A stretch of 64,000 nucleotides of DNA from Pseudomonadota bacterium (lineage in GTDB: Bacteria; Pseudomonadota; Alphaproteobacteria; Rhodospirillales; Magnetospirillaceae), in NCBI GenBank assembly GCA_021793155.1, contig JAJYTF010000001.1, positions 124,001 to 188,000 of the forward strand, in the 5' to 3' direction. Shown in pieces: positions 10,107 to 18,090 of the stretch. The notes under the pieces were generated by a model. That model ran no database searches, had not been told where the DNA came from, and saw only the letters and a list, made by a program, of their open reading frames with translations. A program made the position numbers and the translations under genes. Positions within the stretch are counted from its first letter, which is position 1. Every line of letters begins with the position of its first letter.

Positions 10107-12893
10107 CTATTGCGCGGCCGTCACGCGGGGCGTCTTCGCAGCCTGGGCCTCGCCGGTCGGCGTCTCACTCAGGGCGGCGGTCAGGGCGTCGCGGATTTCC
10201 TTGATCTTGCGCTCGTGCTCGACTTTCAGGCCGAAGACGTTCTTGACGTAGAAGACGTCGACCACGCGCTCGCCGTAGGTCGAGATATGGGCCGAGGCGA
10301 TCTGCAGGTTGAGCCGCGTCATTGCCGAGGTGACGTCGTAGAGCAGGCCGATGCGATCGCGCCCGTTGACTTCGATCACCGTATGGCCGGCGCTGACCTT
10401 GTTGTCCACCAGCACGCGCGGCGGCACCTTGAAGACGCGGGTGCGGCTCTGCATCGCTTCGCGACGCTTGGCCAGTTCCCGGTTGACTCGCAGCCGTCCG
10501 GCCAATGCTTGCTCGATGTTGGTGGTGAGCTTGGCCAGGCGGCTCGGCCGATCAAAGGATTCGCCGTCCGCGTCCTGAATGACGAACGTATCCAGCGCCA
10601 TGCCATTGGCCATGGTGATGATCTTGGCATCGACGATCGAGGCGCCCGACAGCGCCATGGCGCCGGCGATCTGTGAAAACAGGCCCGGATGGTCGCCGGT
10701 GTAAAGGGTCACCTCGGTCACGTCATGCGCCTTGTCGAGGCGCCAGTCGAGGGTCAACGGCGCCTTGGTGCTCTCGGCTTCGCGCACCAGGCGGGCATGG
10801 CGCAAGTGGGTGGGGGTGTCGAACGACACCCAGTAGGATGGATAGCCGCGGGCGATATGGGCCTCGATCTCTTCGGGCGTCCAGCTTCCGGCCAGTTGGG
10901 CCCGGAGCGCTTGCTGGGCGGCCTCGACCCGGGCTTCGCGCTTTTCGACGCCGATGCCGCCCGACATCATGTCGAGGGCCCGCAAATAGAGTTCGCGGAG
11001 CAGGCCGGCCTTCCAGTTGTTCCACACCGCCGGACCGACGGCACGCACATCGGCGACGGTAAGCGCCAGCAGCAGCTTCAGCCGCTCGGGGCTCTGCACC
11101 ACGGCGACGAAGTCGGCAATGGTCTGCGGATCCTCGATGTCGCGCTTGAAGGCGGTGCGGGTCATCAGCAGATGGTGGCGGACCAGCCAGCTCGTGGTCT
11201 CGGATTCCTCGTCCGACAGGCCGAGGCGCGGTCCCAGCTTGAGGGCGATTTCAGCCCCCAGGATCGAATGGTCGCCCTTGCGGCCCTTGGCGATATCGTG
11301 GAGGAACGCCGCCAGGTAAAGCGCGCGGCGGGACTGCAGGGCCTTCATCACCTCGGTGGCGGCGGGCACCTCCTCCGCCAGCGCGCCCTGCTCCACCCGG
11401 TGCAGGATGCCCAGTGCCTGGATGGTATGCTCGTCCACCGTGTAGACATGGTACATATCGTACTGCATCTGCGCCACCACCCGACCGAAGTCGGGGATGA
11501 AGCGGCCCAGCACGCCCGACTCGTTCATATGGCGCAACGCCACCTCGGGATCCCTGCGCGATGTCAGCATCTCGATGAACAGGCGGTTGGCCTCCGGATC
11601 CTGGCGCAGCTTGTTGTCAATGCGCTTCAGGTTCTGCGTCACCAGCGACAGCGCCCGCGGGTGGATGTCGAGATCCAGTGCCAGGGCCCGATGGAACAGG
11701 CGAATCATTTTCACCGGATCGGCCTCGAAGTCGCGCTCGTCGAGAACATCGAGTCGGTTGCCCTCAAGGCGGAAGCCATCGACCTTCTTCAGCCGCAGCA
11801 GCGCCGGAAAGCGCAGGCGCGGCTTGCGCTTATGCTGCTCTTCCAGAAGTGCGCAGAAAATCCGCGTCAGGTCGCCCACATCCTTGGCGATGAGGAAATA
11901 GTGCTTCATGAACCGCTCGACCCCCAGCGTGCCGCCGTGGTCGGTGTAACCCATGCGCCGGGCGATCTCCGGCTGGACGTCGAAAGTCAGCCGATCCTCC
12001 ATGCGACCGGTCAGGTAATGCAGATGACAGCGCACAGCCCACAGGAAAGCCTGGGCCTTGGTGAATCGGTTGACCGTTTCCCCGGACAGCGCGCCGAGCG
12101 CTACCAGCTCGCGCACATCGGTGATCACATAGAGATACTTGGCGATCCAGTAGAGGGTGTGGAGGTCGCGCAAGCCCCCTTTCCCCTCCTTGATGTTGGG
12201 CTCGAGCACGTAGCGCGCCTCACCCAGCTTGGCATGGCGCTCGTCGCGCTCAGCCAGCTTCGATTCGACGAACTGCTCGGCTGTTCCGGCGACCACTTCG
12301 GCGCGGTAGCGTTTTTTCAGCTCGGCGAACAGCGCCTGGTCGCCCCACAGCCAGCGCGCCTCGAGGAGCGCGGTGCGGATGGTCATGTCGGCTTTGGCCT
12401 GGCGGATGCACTCGTCGACCGAGCGGGTCGAGTGGCCGACCTTCAGGCCCAGGTCCCACAGCAGATAGAGCATGTACTCGACAATCTGCTCGGCATGCGA
12501 GGTGCGCTTGTAGGGCAACAGAAACAGGAGGTCGATGTCGGACTGCGGAGACAATTCGCCGCGCCCGTACCCCCCCACCGCGGCGACGCTCATGACCTGG
12601 CCGGTGGTGGCGACGCCGGTCGGATATTCGTAGGTGGTGGCGAAATCGTGGACCAGACGGACCAGTTGATCGATCAGGTAACAGTTCTCACGCACCGTGT
12701 CGGTGCCCAGGCCGTGCTCTTCAAAGCGGCGCCGCACCTCGGCATAGCCGCCCTGGTGAGCCTGCTTGAATATTTCCAGAACCTTGGCCCGCCGCTTCTG
12801 CTTGGGCAGTTCCTCGGCAATGACCGCATCCAGCCGGGCGACTATGTCGGCCCGGTCAATGATGGCGCGCTGGTTCTTTATCTTCGAGAACAT
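10107..12893 (-). CDS. glnD: [Protein-PII] uridylyltransferase / uridylyl-removing enzyme
   Basis: A 928-residue bifunctional nitrogen sensor that adds or removes UMP on PII proteins in response to glutamine. Domain order is complete: nucleotidyltransferase with GGYGRGELSPQSDIDLLFL (about 110-128), a GlnD linker, an HD domain with FLHDIAKGRKGDHS (about 515), and two C-terminal ACT domains (about 730-810 and 840-915; the second contains EVNGRDRIGLLYDVTSAM). On the minus strand a TATACT lies about 30 bases before the ATG (12924-12929) and could be its -10 box, but no good -35 is seen. It heads the glnD-murJ-kinase-trpS string. A repeat (10008-10070) separates its end from murJ. Confidence 0.96.
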   Translation of the reverse strand: MFSKIKNQRAIIDRADIVARLDAVIAEELPKQKRRAKVLEIFKQAHQGGYAEVRRRFEEHGLGTDTVRENCYLIDQLVRLVHDFATTYEYPTGVATTGQVMSVAAVGGYGRGELSPQSDIDLLFLLPYKRTSHAEQIVEYMLYLLWDLGLKVGHSTRSVDECIRQAKADMTIRTALLEARWLWGDQALFAELKKRYRAEVVAGTAEQFVESKLAERDERHAKLGEARYVLEPNIKEGKGGLRDLHTLYWIAKYLYVITDVRELVALGALSGETVNRFTKAQAFLWAVRCHLHYLTGRMEDRLTFDVQPEIARRMGYTDHGGTLGVERFMKHYFLIAKDVGDLTRIFCALLEEQHKRKPRLRFPALLRLKKVDGFRLEGNRLDVLDERDFEADPVKMIRLFHRALALDLDIHPRALSLVTQNLKRIDNKLRQDPEANRLFIEMLTSRRDPEVALRHMNESGVLGRFIPDFGRVVAQMQYDMYHVYTVDEHTIQALGILHRVEQGALAEEVPAATEVMKALQSRRALYLAAFLHDIAKGRKGDHSILGAEIALKLGPRLGLSDEESETTSWLVRHHLLMTRTAFKRDIEDPQTIADFVAVVQSPERLKLLLALTVADVRAVGPAVWNNWKAGLLRELYLRALDMMSGGIGVEKREARVEAAQQALRAQLAGSWTPEEIEAHIARGYPSYWVSFDTPTHLRHARLVREAESTKAPLTLDWRLDKAHDVTEVTLYTGDHPGLFSQIAGAMALSGASIVDAKIITMANGMALDTFVIQDADGESFDRPSRLAKLTTNIEQALAGRLRVNRELAKRREAMQSRTRVFKVPPRVLVDNKVSAGHTVIEVNGRDRIGLLYDVTSAMTRLNLQIASAHISTYGERVVDVFYVKNVFGLKVEHERKIKEIRDALTAALSETPTGEAQAAKTPRVTAAQ

Positions 12894-12977
12894 GAGAATC
12901 CGGGCCGCACGACGCTGTGCACGAGTATATAGCGACGCCGTGCGGAAACGACCGGATTTTTCTGGGCCGGCGGCGGC

Positions 12978-14489
12978 TCAGGCAACCGCCGGGCGGAACA
13001 GCTCACGTTCGAGGATGTCCAATGTCGCCCGTCCGATGTACTCGCTGGCGGGATCCAGTGACTCCATCGCTTCGAGATAGGCCTTGGCGATGACCGGGCC
13101 GAGGGGTCTGGGATTGTAAAGCAGCCGCATGATCATGAAGGGGTTGTAGGTCAGCGGATTGTAGTTTTTCGGAAGATAGCCTTCCTTCTTGAGTTTGTCT
13201 TCGATCGGCGTGTCCGGCTGGATGCCGATGAAGAAGATGAACGGCAGCACATTGTCCCGGCCGAACCAGTCATACAGCACCTTGATCTTCAGGATCGTCT
13301 GACGCAGCGTGTCGGCCGTCTCGCCCGGCGCGTTCAAGGGTAGATAAAGCTTGAGTTTCTGCGTGAGATACCCGGCGTCGCGGAACATCCGCAGGGTTTC
13401 CATCTGTTCGTCGAGACGATAACCCAGGGTCAGGGCGTCGATCACCTCCTGCGAACCGGTGAACGACAAATCCAGGCTCGCCAGTCCGCTGGCCACCATC
13501 TTCGCCGCGATCTGCGGCGTGATGTAGTTCAGGCGGACATAGCCCGTCCATTGGATGTCGAGTTTGCGGACCAGGAGCTCGTCGAGGATCTTCTCCATAT
13601 GGACGGTGGAAGGCTTGGTCGAGCAGAACTGGGCGTCGGTGAACCAGATCTTCTTCACCCCATAGCGCTTGTTCAGCATCTCCACTTCCTCGGCCACTTC
13701 GACCGGATCGCGGTAGCGCTGTTTCGCCCCCTCGATCTTGGTGTAGAGGCAGAAATTACATTTGTACGGGCAGCCACGCTTCGTGTGGACACCGACGTAA
13801 TCGTCAAGATGCTTATGAAAATCGGGGAAGATGGATTCGATATAGGGGAAGTCGACCGCCGTTTCCTGGCTGAGGTCGAATACCTGCTCGCGCGAGTGGC
13901 GATGGAGCTTGCCGGAACGGTCCTTGTAAAACACATCCCCGACCGGCTCGTCCGACCCTTCCACGACCGCCAGCATGGTATCCTGGCCTTCGCCCACTAC
14001 GACGGTGGTATCGGGCGGGCACTTCTTCGCGACATATCTGCCGAACACCGAGACCGCGGTGCCGCCGACGACGATCTTCGCCTCAGGCAGCATCTGGCGG
14101 ACCAGCCGCATGTACCGGAAATTGTTGATCCGGTTCATCAGATATTCGCGAAGAATGTTCAAGCCGTCGAACGCCGCCTTGATGCGCCGGTGCGGCTTGC
14201 GGGAGTGCTCGAAATTCATCACCACATCAAGCGCATCGTCATCCGGGTTCGGACCGAAGGACTGCATGTTGCGCCAGGAAAAGGCCACGATGTCGGGTTG
14301 CCGGGCCTGAATCTCCTCGATCAGGCGACGCCGGCGGTCACGCTTGTCGATGACCGCGAAATCCAGGATGTGCTGCTGGATTTCCGGATGGCTCTTATGG
14401 ATGAAGTCGGCGACATAGATCATGCCGCCCGGGTAGATCTTCCAACAGGGAAAGCGGACATAGAGGATGGATTGGACAGACGACGACAT
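12978..14489 (-). CDS. B12-binding-type radical SAM protein, function unknown
   Basis: About 503 residues. The N-terminal half (about 1-190) looks like a B12-binding-type Rossmann domain (QPDIVAFSW, EAKIVVGGTAVSVFG, VVVGEGQDTM) but has no DxHxxG motif, so any cobalamin would bind base-off without the protein His, or not at all. The radical SAM core follows with the cluster motif CPYKCNFCLY and a strand KKIWFTDAQFC. I chose the ATG at 14489, which has GAAGG eight bases upstream; another ATG at 14504 has no ribosome site. It sits between glnD and frdABCD on the same strand, separated from frdD by 177 bp holding a palindromic repeat. The substrate cannot be read from sequence; a methyltransferase or a ring-forming enzyme is possible. 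Confidence 0.75.
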   Translation of the reverse strand: MSSSVQSILYVRFPCWKIYPGGMIYVADFIHKSHPEIQQHILDFAVIDKRDRRRRLIEEIQARQPDIVAFSWRNMQSFGPNPDDDALDVVMNFEHSRKPHRRIKAAFDGLNILREYLMNRINNFRYMRLVRQMLPEAKIVVGGTAVSVFGRYVAKKCPPDTTVVVGEGQDTMLAVVEGSDEPVGDVFYKDRSGKLHRHSREQVFDLSQETAVDFPYIESIFPDFHKHLDDYVGVHTKRGCPYKCNFCLYTKIEGAKQRYRDPVEVAEEVEMLNKRYGVKKIWFTDAQFCSTKPSTVHMEKILDELLVRKLDIQWTGYVRLNYITPQIAAKMVASGLASLDLSFTGSQEVIDALTLGYRLDEQMETLRMFRDAGYLTQKLKLYLPLNAPGETADTLRQTILKIKVLYDWFGRDNVLPFIFFIGIQPDTPIEDKLKKEGYLPKNYNPLTYNPFMIMRLLYNPRPLGPVIAKAYLEAMESLDPASEYIGRATLDILERELFRPAVA

Positions 14490-14562
14490 GGCACATGCCT
14501 TCATTTCTCAGCGGACCGGCCCCCAAGGCCCGATGCTCGTGAGTGAATGGTCTTGGGTCCCG

Positions 14563-14624
14563 GCGAGCGAAGCGATGCAATCCCCGGGCGAACGCTGCCC
14601 CCTGGATCGCGTCGCCGCGCTCGC
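14563..14624. repeat. Intergenic palindrome of the GCGAGCG...CGCTCGC type
   Basis: Imperfect inverted repeat in the gap between frdD and the radical SAM gene. Left arm GCGAGCGAAGCGATGCAATCC (14563-14583), right arm from GGATCGCGTCGCC to CGCTCGC (14604-14624); 17 of 21 positions pair. It resembles the widespread bacterial intergenic repeat whose ends read TTGCGAGCG/CGCTCGCAA. It may act as a transcript terminator or stabiliser after frdD. Confidence 0.55.
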
Positions 14625-14666
14625 GATGGCAGCCCTTAAGTCAAGGTTCTGCCTCTGGCCGTTTCG

Positions 14667-15008
14667 TCAGATGCTGCTCAGTATCAGGATCAGCCAAAGG
14701 CTGGCCGCGCCGGCCAGAACGTAGAAAACCGTCGCCACCAGTCCGTCGGCCCGCAGGCCGAAGTCGAAGCAGGTGATGCGCAGCCGATGCGCCTGGCTCC
14801 ACAGGGACAGGAAGACGATCCCGAAGATCACCAGCTTGCCGAACCACCAGGCGGCGAAGGCATGGAGCTGCTCGTAGCCCAGGGCCGACGGAGGACGCCC
14901 GATCGCGGCAAACAGGATCAACACGATGATGACCGGCGTGATCAGGGAAACGACTTCACCTCCGGCGGCGAAGGTTCCCCAAATGATGGGTTTGTTCGAT
15001 TTGGCCAT
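14667..15008 (-). CDS. frdD: Fumarate reductase membrane anchor subunit D
   Basis: A 113-residue protein with three membrane helices, opening MAKSNKPIIWGTFAAGGEVV, closely like FrdD of quinol:fumarate reductases. With FrdC it anchors the catalytic FrdAB dimer and forms the quinol site. Start chosen at the ATG two bases after the frdC stop; a longer open frame in the same phase runs through frdC and is spurious. Last gene of the frdABCD operon. Confidence 0.88.
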   Translation of the reverse strand: MAKSNKPIIWGTFAAGGEVVSLITPVIIVLILFAAIGRPPSALGYEQLHAFAAWWFGKLVIFGIVFLSLWSQAHRLRITCFDFGLRADGLVATVFYVLAGAASLWLILILSSI

Positions 15009-15010
15009 GG

Positions 15011-15403
15011 TCAGAACACTCCCGCCCAGAACAGCACGAAGACCGACAGAATCACCCACAGAACGTAATGGCTGCCGGCGACGACCATATCGGGCATCAA
15101 TTCCTCGCCGACCTGAATCGGCATGGCCTTGGGCGCGACGTTGAACCAGGTGAAGCTGTTGTAGAGCGCGAAGGCCAGGGCCAGCAGCAGGAAGACCAGG
15201 CTCACGGGGCTGCGCAACGCCGCCAGGAAATTCTCGTATTCGACCTGCCCCTCGGACAGCCGGGCGAGGCCGACCAGCATGATCACGGTGAAGATGCCGA
15301 TGAAGATGCTGGTAACCTCGCGGGCCATGTAGCGCATGTAGCGCGGCATGCGGAAGAACCACGTGGTGGGCGAAACTTCGCGAACGTAGGGATTGCGACT
15401 CAT
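15011..15403 (-). CDS. frdC: Fumarate reductase membrane anchor subunit C
   Basis: A 130-residue hydrophobic protein with three membrane helices. The opening MSRNPYVREVSPTTWFFRMP and the following basic-aromatic stretch PRYMRYMAREVTS are typical of FrdC. Its ATG overlaps the frdB stop as ATGA. With FrdD it binds the low-potential quinol; in Rhodospirillales this is expected to be rhodoquinol or menaquinol (family knowledge, not visible here). Confidence 0.9.
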   Translation of the reverse strand: MSRNPYVREVSPTTWFFRMPRYMRYMAREVTSIFIGIFTVIMLVGLARLSEGQVEYENFLAALRSPVSLVFLLLALAFALYNSFTWFNVAPKAMPIQVGEELMPDMVVAGSHYVLWVILSVFVLFWAGVF

Positions 15404-16158
15404 TTCTTCACCCATGACATGAAGTGTTCGAGATACCAGTCGACGGTACTGGCAACCTTCACCTGCTGCAGGGCCGCAGCCGGATCGACATGTTTGGGGC
15501 AGACCTCCGAACACGCGCCGACGAAGGTGCATTCCCACACGCCTTCATTGGTGGCGAGCTCCTCCTGCCGCTCGTCCCGGCCGCCGTCGCGCGAATCCCG
15601 GTTGTAGCGATGCGCCAGAGAGATGGCCGCCGGACCGATGAATTTCGGGTGCAGCCCATATTCGGGGCAGGCGGCGTAGCACAGCATGCAGTTGATGCAC
15701 ATGGCGAACTGGCGATACCGCTTGAGCTGCGCCGGCGTCTGGCGGTACTCCCCCTCCTCCAATGAGCGCTTGTCCGAGGGAATCAGGTAAGGCTTGACGC
15801 GCTTGAGTTTGGCGATGAAGTCGTCGGCCACCGCCACCAGATCCCGCTCGACCGGGAAATGGGCCAGCGGCTCGATCCGGATGACGCCGGGGTAGTCACG
15901 CAGCATCGCCTTGCAGGCCAGCTTCGGTTCGCCGTTGATCATCATACCGCAGCTGCCGCAGACCTGCATGTGGCAGGACCAGCGATAGGTCAACGTCGGG
16001 TCGACATTGTCCTTGAGGTAATTGAGCGCGTCGAGGACGCACCATTCGGTCTTGCAGGGAACGCTATAGCGCTCAAATTTCGGCTCCCCGGCGATTTCCG
16101 GGTTGTAGCGCAGGACCTCAAGTTCGGCCTGCCTTTCGGCCAATTGAACGTCCATCAT
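15400..16158 (-). CDS. frdB: Fumarate reductase iron-sulfur subunit
   Basis: A 252-residue Fe-S subunit. All three cluster sites are present: 2Fe-2S (CHMQVCGSCGMMINGEPK plus a later Cys in KLACKAM), 4Fe-4S (CINCMLCYAACPEYG) and 3Fe-4S (CTFVGACSEVCPKHVDP). It passes electrons from the quinol in FrdCD to the flavin in FrdA. Its start overlaps the frdA stop by four bases and its own stop overlaps the frdC start, giving a tightly coupled operon. Confidence 0.95.
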   Translation of the reverse strand: MMDVQLAERQAELEVLRYNPEIAGEPKFERYSVPCKTEWCVLDALNYLKDNVDPTLTYRWSCHMQVCGSCGMMINGEPKLACKAMLRDYPGVIRIEPLAHFPVERDLVAVADDFIAKLKRVKPYLIPSDKRSLEEGEYRQTPAQLKRYRQFAMCINCMLCYAACPEYGLHPKFIGPAAISLAHRYNRDSRDGGRDERQEELATNEGVWECTFVGACSEVCPKHVDPAAALQQVKVASTVDWYLEHFMSWVKK

Positions 16159-17912
16159 TTCTTTGCTCCCGAGTAATCCCTGACGCCGGGCTGGGACTTA
16201 GTGATCACCACGTCCAGATAGTCGATGCGCGGTGGTTCCAGGCCGTTGTAATAGGCCATGGAGTGTTTCAAGTAATTCACATCGTCCCGGGCAGTGAAGT
16301 CGAGGCGCTGGTGCGCCCCACGCGATTCCTTGCGTTCGCGTCCGCTCACCGCCACGGCCTCGGCGCAATCCAGTAGATTGCCCAGTTCCAACGTATTGAA
16401 CAGGTCGGTGTTGTAGACGTTGGTCTTGTCGGTCAAAACGACATTCCGATAGCGCCGCCGCAATTCGGAAATCTTGTCGGAGGTTCTGGCCATTCCTTCC
16501 TGGGTACGGTAGATCCCCGCCCCCTCTTCCATGGTGTCGGTCATCTCCTTGCGCAGGCCGGCGACCGATTCCGTCCCGTTGCTCCGCATGAACAGTTCCC
16601 GCACGCGAGCCTGCGCTTCGTCGGCCTTGGCCGCCAGCGCCGCCGTGTTGCCGGGTTTCGCGCCGGTGGCATAGGCGGCGGCGGACAGCCCGGCCCGACG
16701 GCCGAACACGAGGATCTCGACGAGCGAGTTGGAGCCGAGCCGGTTGGCCCCGTTGATGCTGACGCAGGCGCATTCGCCGGCGGCGAACAGGCCGGGAATC
16801 GATGTTGCCGCTTTGGTATCCGTATGGATGCCGCCCATCATGTAGTGCACCACGGGACGAATCGGGACCATTTCCTTCACGGGGTCGATACCCAGGTAAC
16901 TGATGGAAATGTCTCTGACGAAGGGCAGGCGTTCGTTGATTTTCTTTTCGCCAAGGTGGCGCATATCCAGCCACACGCAATCACCCCAGGGGGTCTTTAC
17001 ACCGCGGCCTTTCTGGAATTCGTGCCACATGCTCTGGCTGACCCGATCCCGCGGGCCGAGTTCCATCGTCTTCAGGACCGGCTTGCCCAACGGCGTTTCC
17101 GGGCCCATTCCGTAGTCCTGGAGGAACCGGTAATTGTCCTTGTTGAGCAGAACGCCACCCTCGCCGCGGCATGCCTCGGTCAGCAGCGTTCCGGTATTGG
17201 GCAACCCCGTCGGGTGATACTGGACGAATTCCATGTCCTTGAGCGCGGCGCCGGCCCGGTAGGCCATGGCCATGCCGTCGCCCGTCTTGATGGCGCCGTT
17301 GGTATTGAACCGGAACATCCGTCCGGCGCCCCCGCCGGCGATGATCACCGCCTTGGCGCTGAAATGGCGCATCTGGCCGCTGCGCATCTCGATGGCGGTC
17401 ACCCCCCGGCAGCACCCCTCATCGACGATCAGGTCAGTGGCGAAATATTCGTCGTAGCGTATGATTTGCGGAAACTGCAAAGACGTCTGAAATAATGTAT
17501 GAAGGATGTGAAATCCTGACTTGTCAGCGGCAAACCAGGTTCGTTTTATTTTCATCCCACCGAAGGGGCGTACAGCCACCGATCCATCGGCCTCGCGGTT
17601 CCACGGACAGCCCCAATGCTCCAGCTGCGTCAACTCTTTCGGCGCTTCGTGGATGAAGTATTCCACCGCGTCCTGGTCGCTCAGCCAGTCGCCACCGCCG
17701 ACCGTGTCGTGAAAATGCTGTTCGAAGCTGTCATCCGACTTGATGACACCGGCCGCTCCCCCTTCCGCCGCGCAGGTATGGCTGCGCATTGGATAAACCT
17801 TGGAAATCAGGGCGATTTTTAGATTTGGTGCTTCTTCGGCGAGAGCGATAGCCGCTCTCAGCCCAGCTCCTCCGGCGCCAATAATGGCGACGTCTGTCTG
17901 GATTGTCTCCAT
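16155..17912 (-). CDS. frdA: Fumarate reductase flavoprotein subunit
   Basis: A 585-residue flavoprotein reducing fumarate to succinate. It shows the FAD dinucleotide fold (DVAIIGAGGAGLRAAIALAE), the covalent-FAD His in MRSHTCAAEGGAAG, substrate-site segments PTGLPNTGTLLTEACRGEGG and HYMMGGIHTD, and a C-terminal Arg/His-rich domain. The neighbours FrdB/C/D make this a quinol:fumarate reductase rather than SdhA. Start placed at the ATG preceded by AGGAGAGG; the open frame extends upstream without conservation. The operon allows anaerobic fumarate respiration or redox balancing. A DUF1674 (SdhE-independent assembly factor) gene at 46.5 kb could assist flavinylation of this or of Sdh. Confidence 0.95.
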   Translation of the reverse strand: METIQTDVAIIGAGGAGLRAAIALAEEAPNLKIALISKVYPMRSHTCAAEGGAAGVIKSDDSFEQHFHDTVGGGDWLSDQDAVEYFIHEAPKELTQLEHWGCPWNREADGSVAVRPFGGMKIKRTWFAADKSGFHILHTLFQTSLQFPQIIRYDEYFATDLIVDEGCCRGVTAIEMRSGQMRHFSAKAVIIAGGGAGRMFRFNTNGAIKTGDGMAMAYRAGAALKDMEFVQYHPTGLPNTGTLLTEACRGEGGVLLNKDNYRFLQDYGMGPETPLGKPVLKTMELGPRDRVSQSMWHEFQKGRGVKTPWGDCVWLDMRHLGEKKINERLPFVRDISISYLGIDPVKEMVPIRPVVHYMMGGIHTDTKAATSIPGLFAAGECACVSINGANRLGSNSLVEILVFGRRAGLSAAAYATGAKPGNTAALAAKADEAQARVRELFMRSNGTESVAGLRKEMTDTMEEGAGIYRTQEGMARTSDKISELRRRYRNVVLTDKTNVYNTDLFNTLELGNLLDCAEAVAVSGRERKESRGAHQRLDFTARDDVNYLKHSMAYYNGLEPPRIDYLDVVITKSQPGVRDYSGAKK

Positions 17913-17965
17913 GACCTCTCCTATCCGGCATCCCCCATGGACGACCCACCCATCCCCGGTCGTAC

Positions 17966-17993
17966 ATATTAGCAAATAGTCGATTTCCCGCAA
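17966..17993 (-). promoter_or_regulatory. frdA: Candidate sigma-70 promoter of frdABCD
   Basis: Read on the minus strand: TTGCGG, 16-base spacer, TAATAT, about 54 bases before the frdA ATG. The surrounding DNA is AT-rich compared with the rest of the window. No clear FNR palindrome (TTGAT-N4-ATCAA) was found, which would be expected for an oxygen-controlled promoter. Confidence 0.4.
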
Positions 17994-18016
17994 TTTGAAT
18001 ATGGTCTTTTAGAGTC

Positions 18017-18042
18017 AAAAAAAGTGCATACGAGATGCTACT
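18017..18042 (-). terminator. Intrinsic terminator after the chemotaxis receptor gene
   Basis: On the minus strand a short hairpin (AGTAGCAT, CTCGT loop, ATGCACT, one bulged base) is followed directly by seven T. It lies about 50 bases after the receptor stop codon and upstream of the frdA promoter, so it would isolate frdABCD from read-through. Confidence 0.45.
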
Positions 18043-18090
18043 GTTCGCGTGTTGTGTTCTCCCCCACGCTAATATTTGCTCAGTGATTAC

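Noticed and set aside
10689-12932. A 747-codon open frame opposite glnD
   Set aside because: Antisense shadow of glnD, which has every expected domain; no motif in the antisense product.
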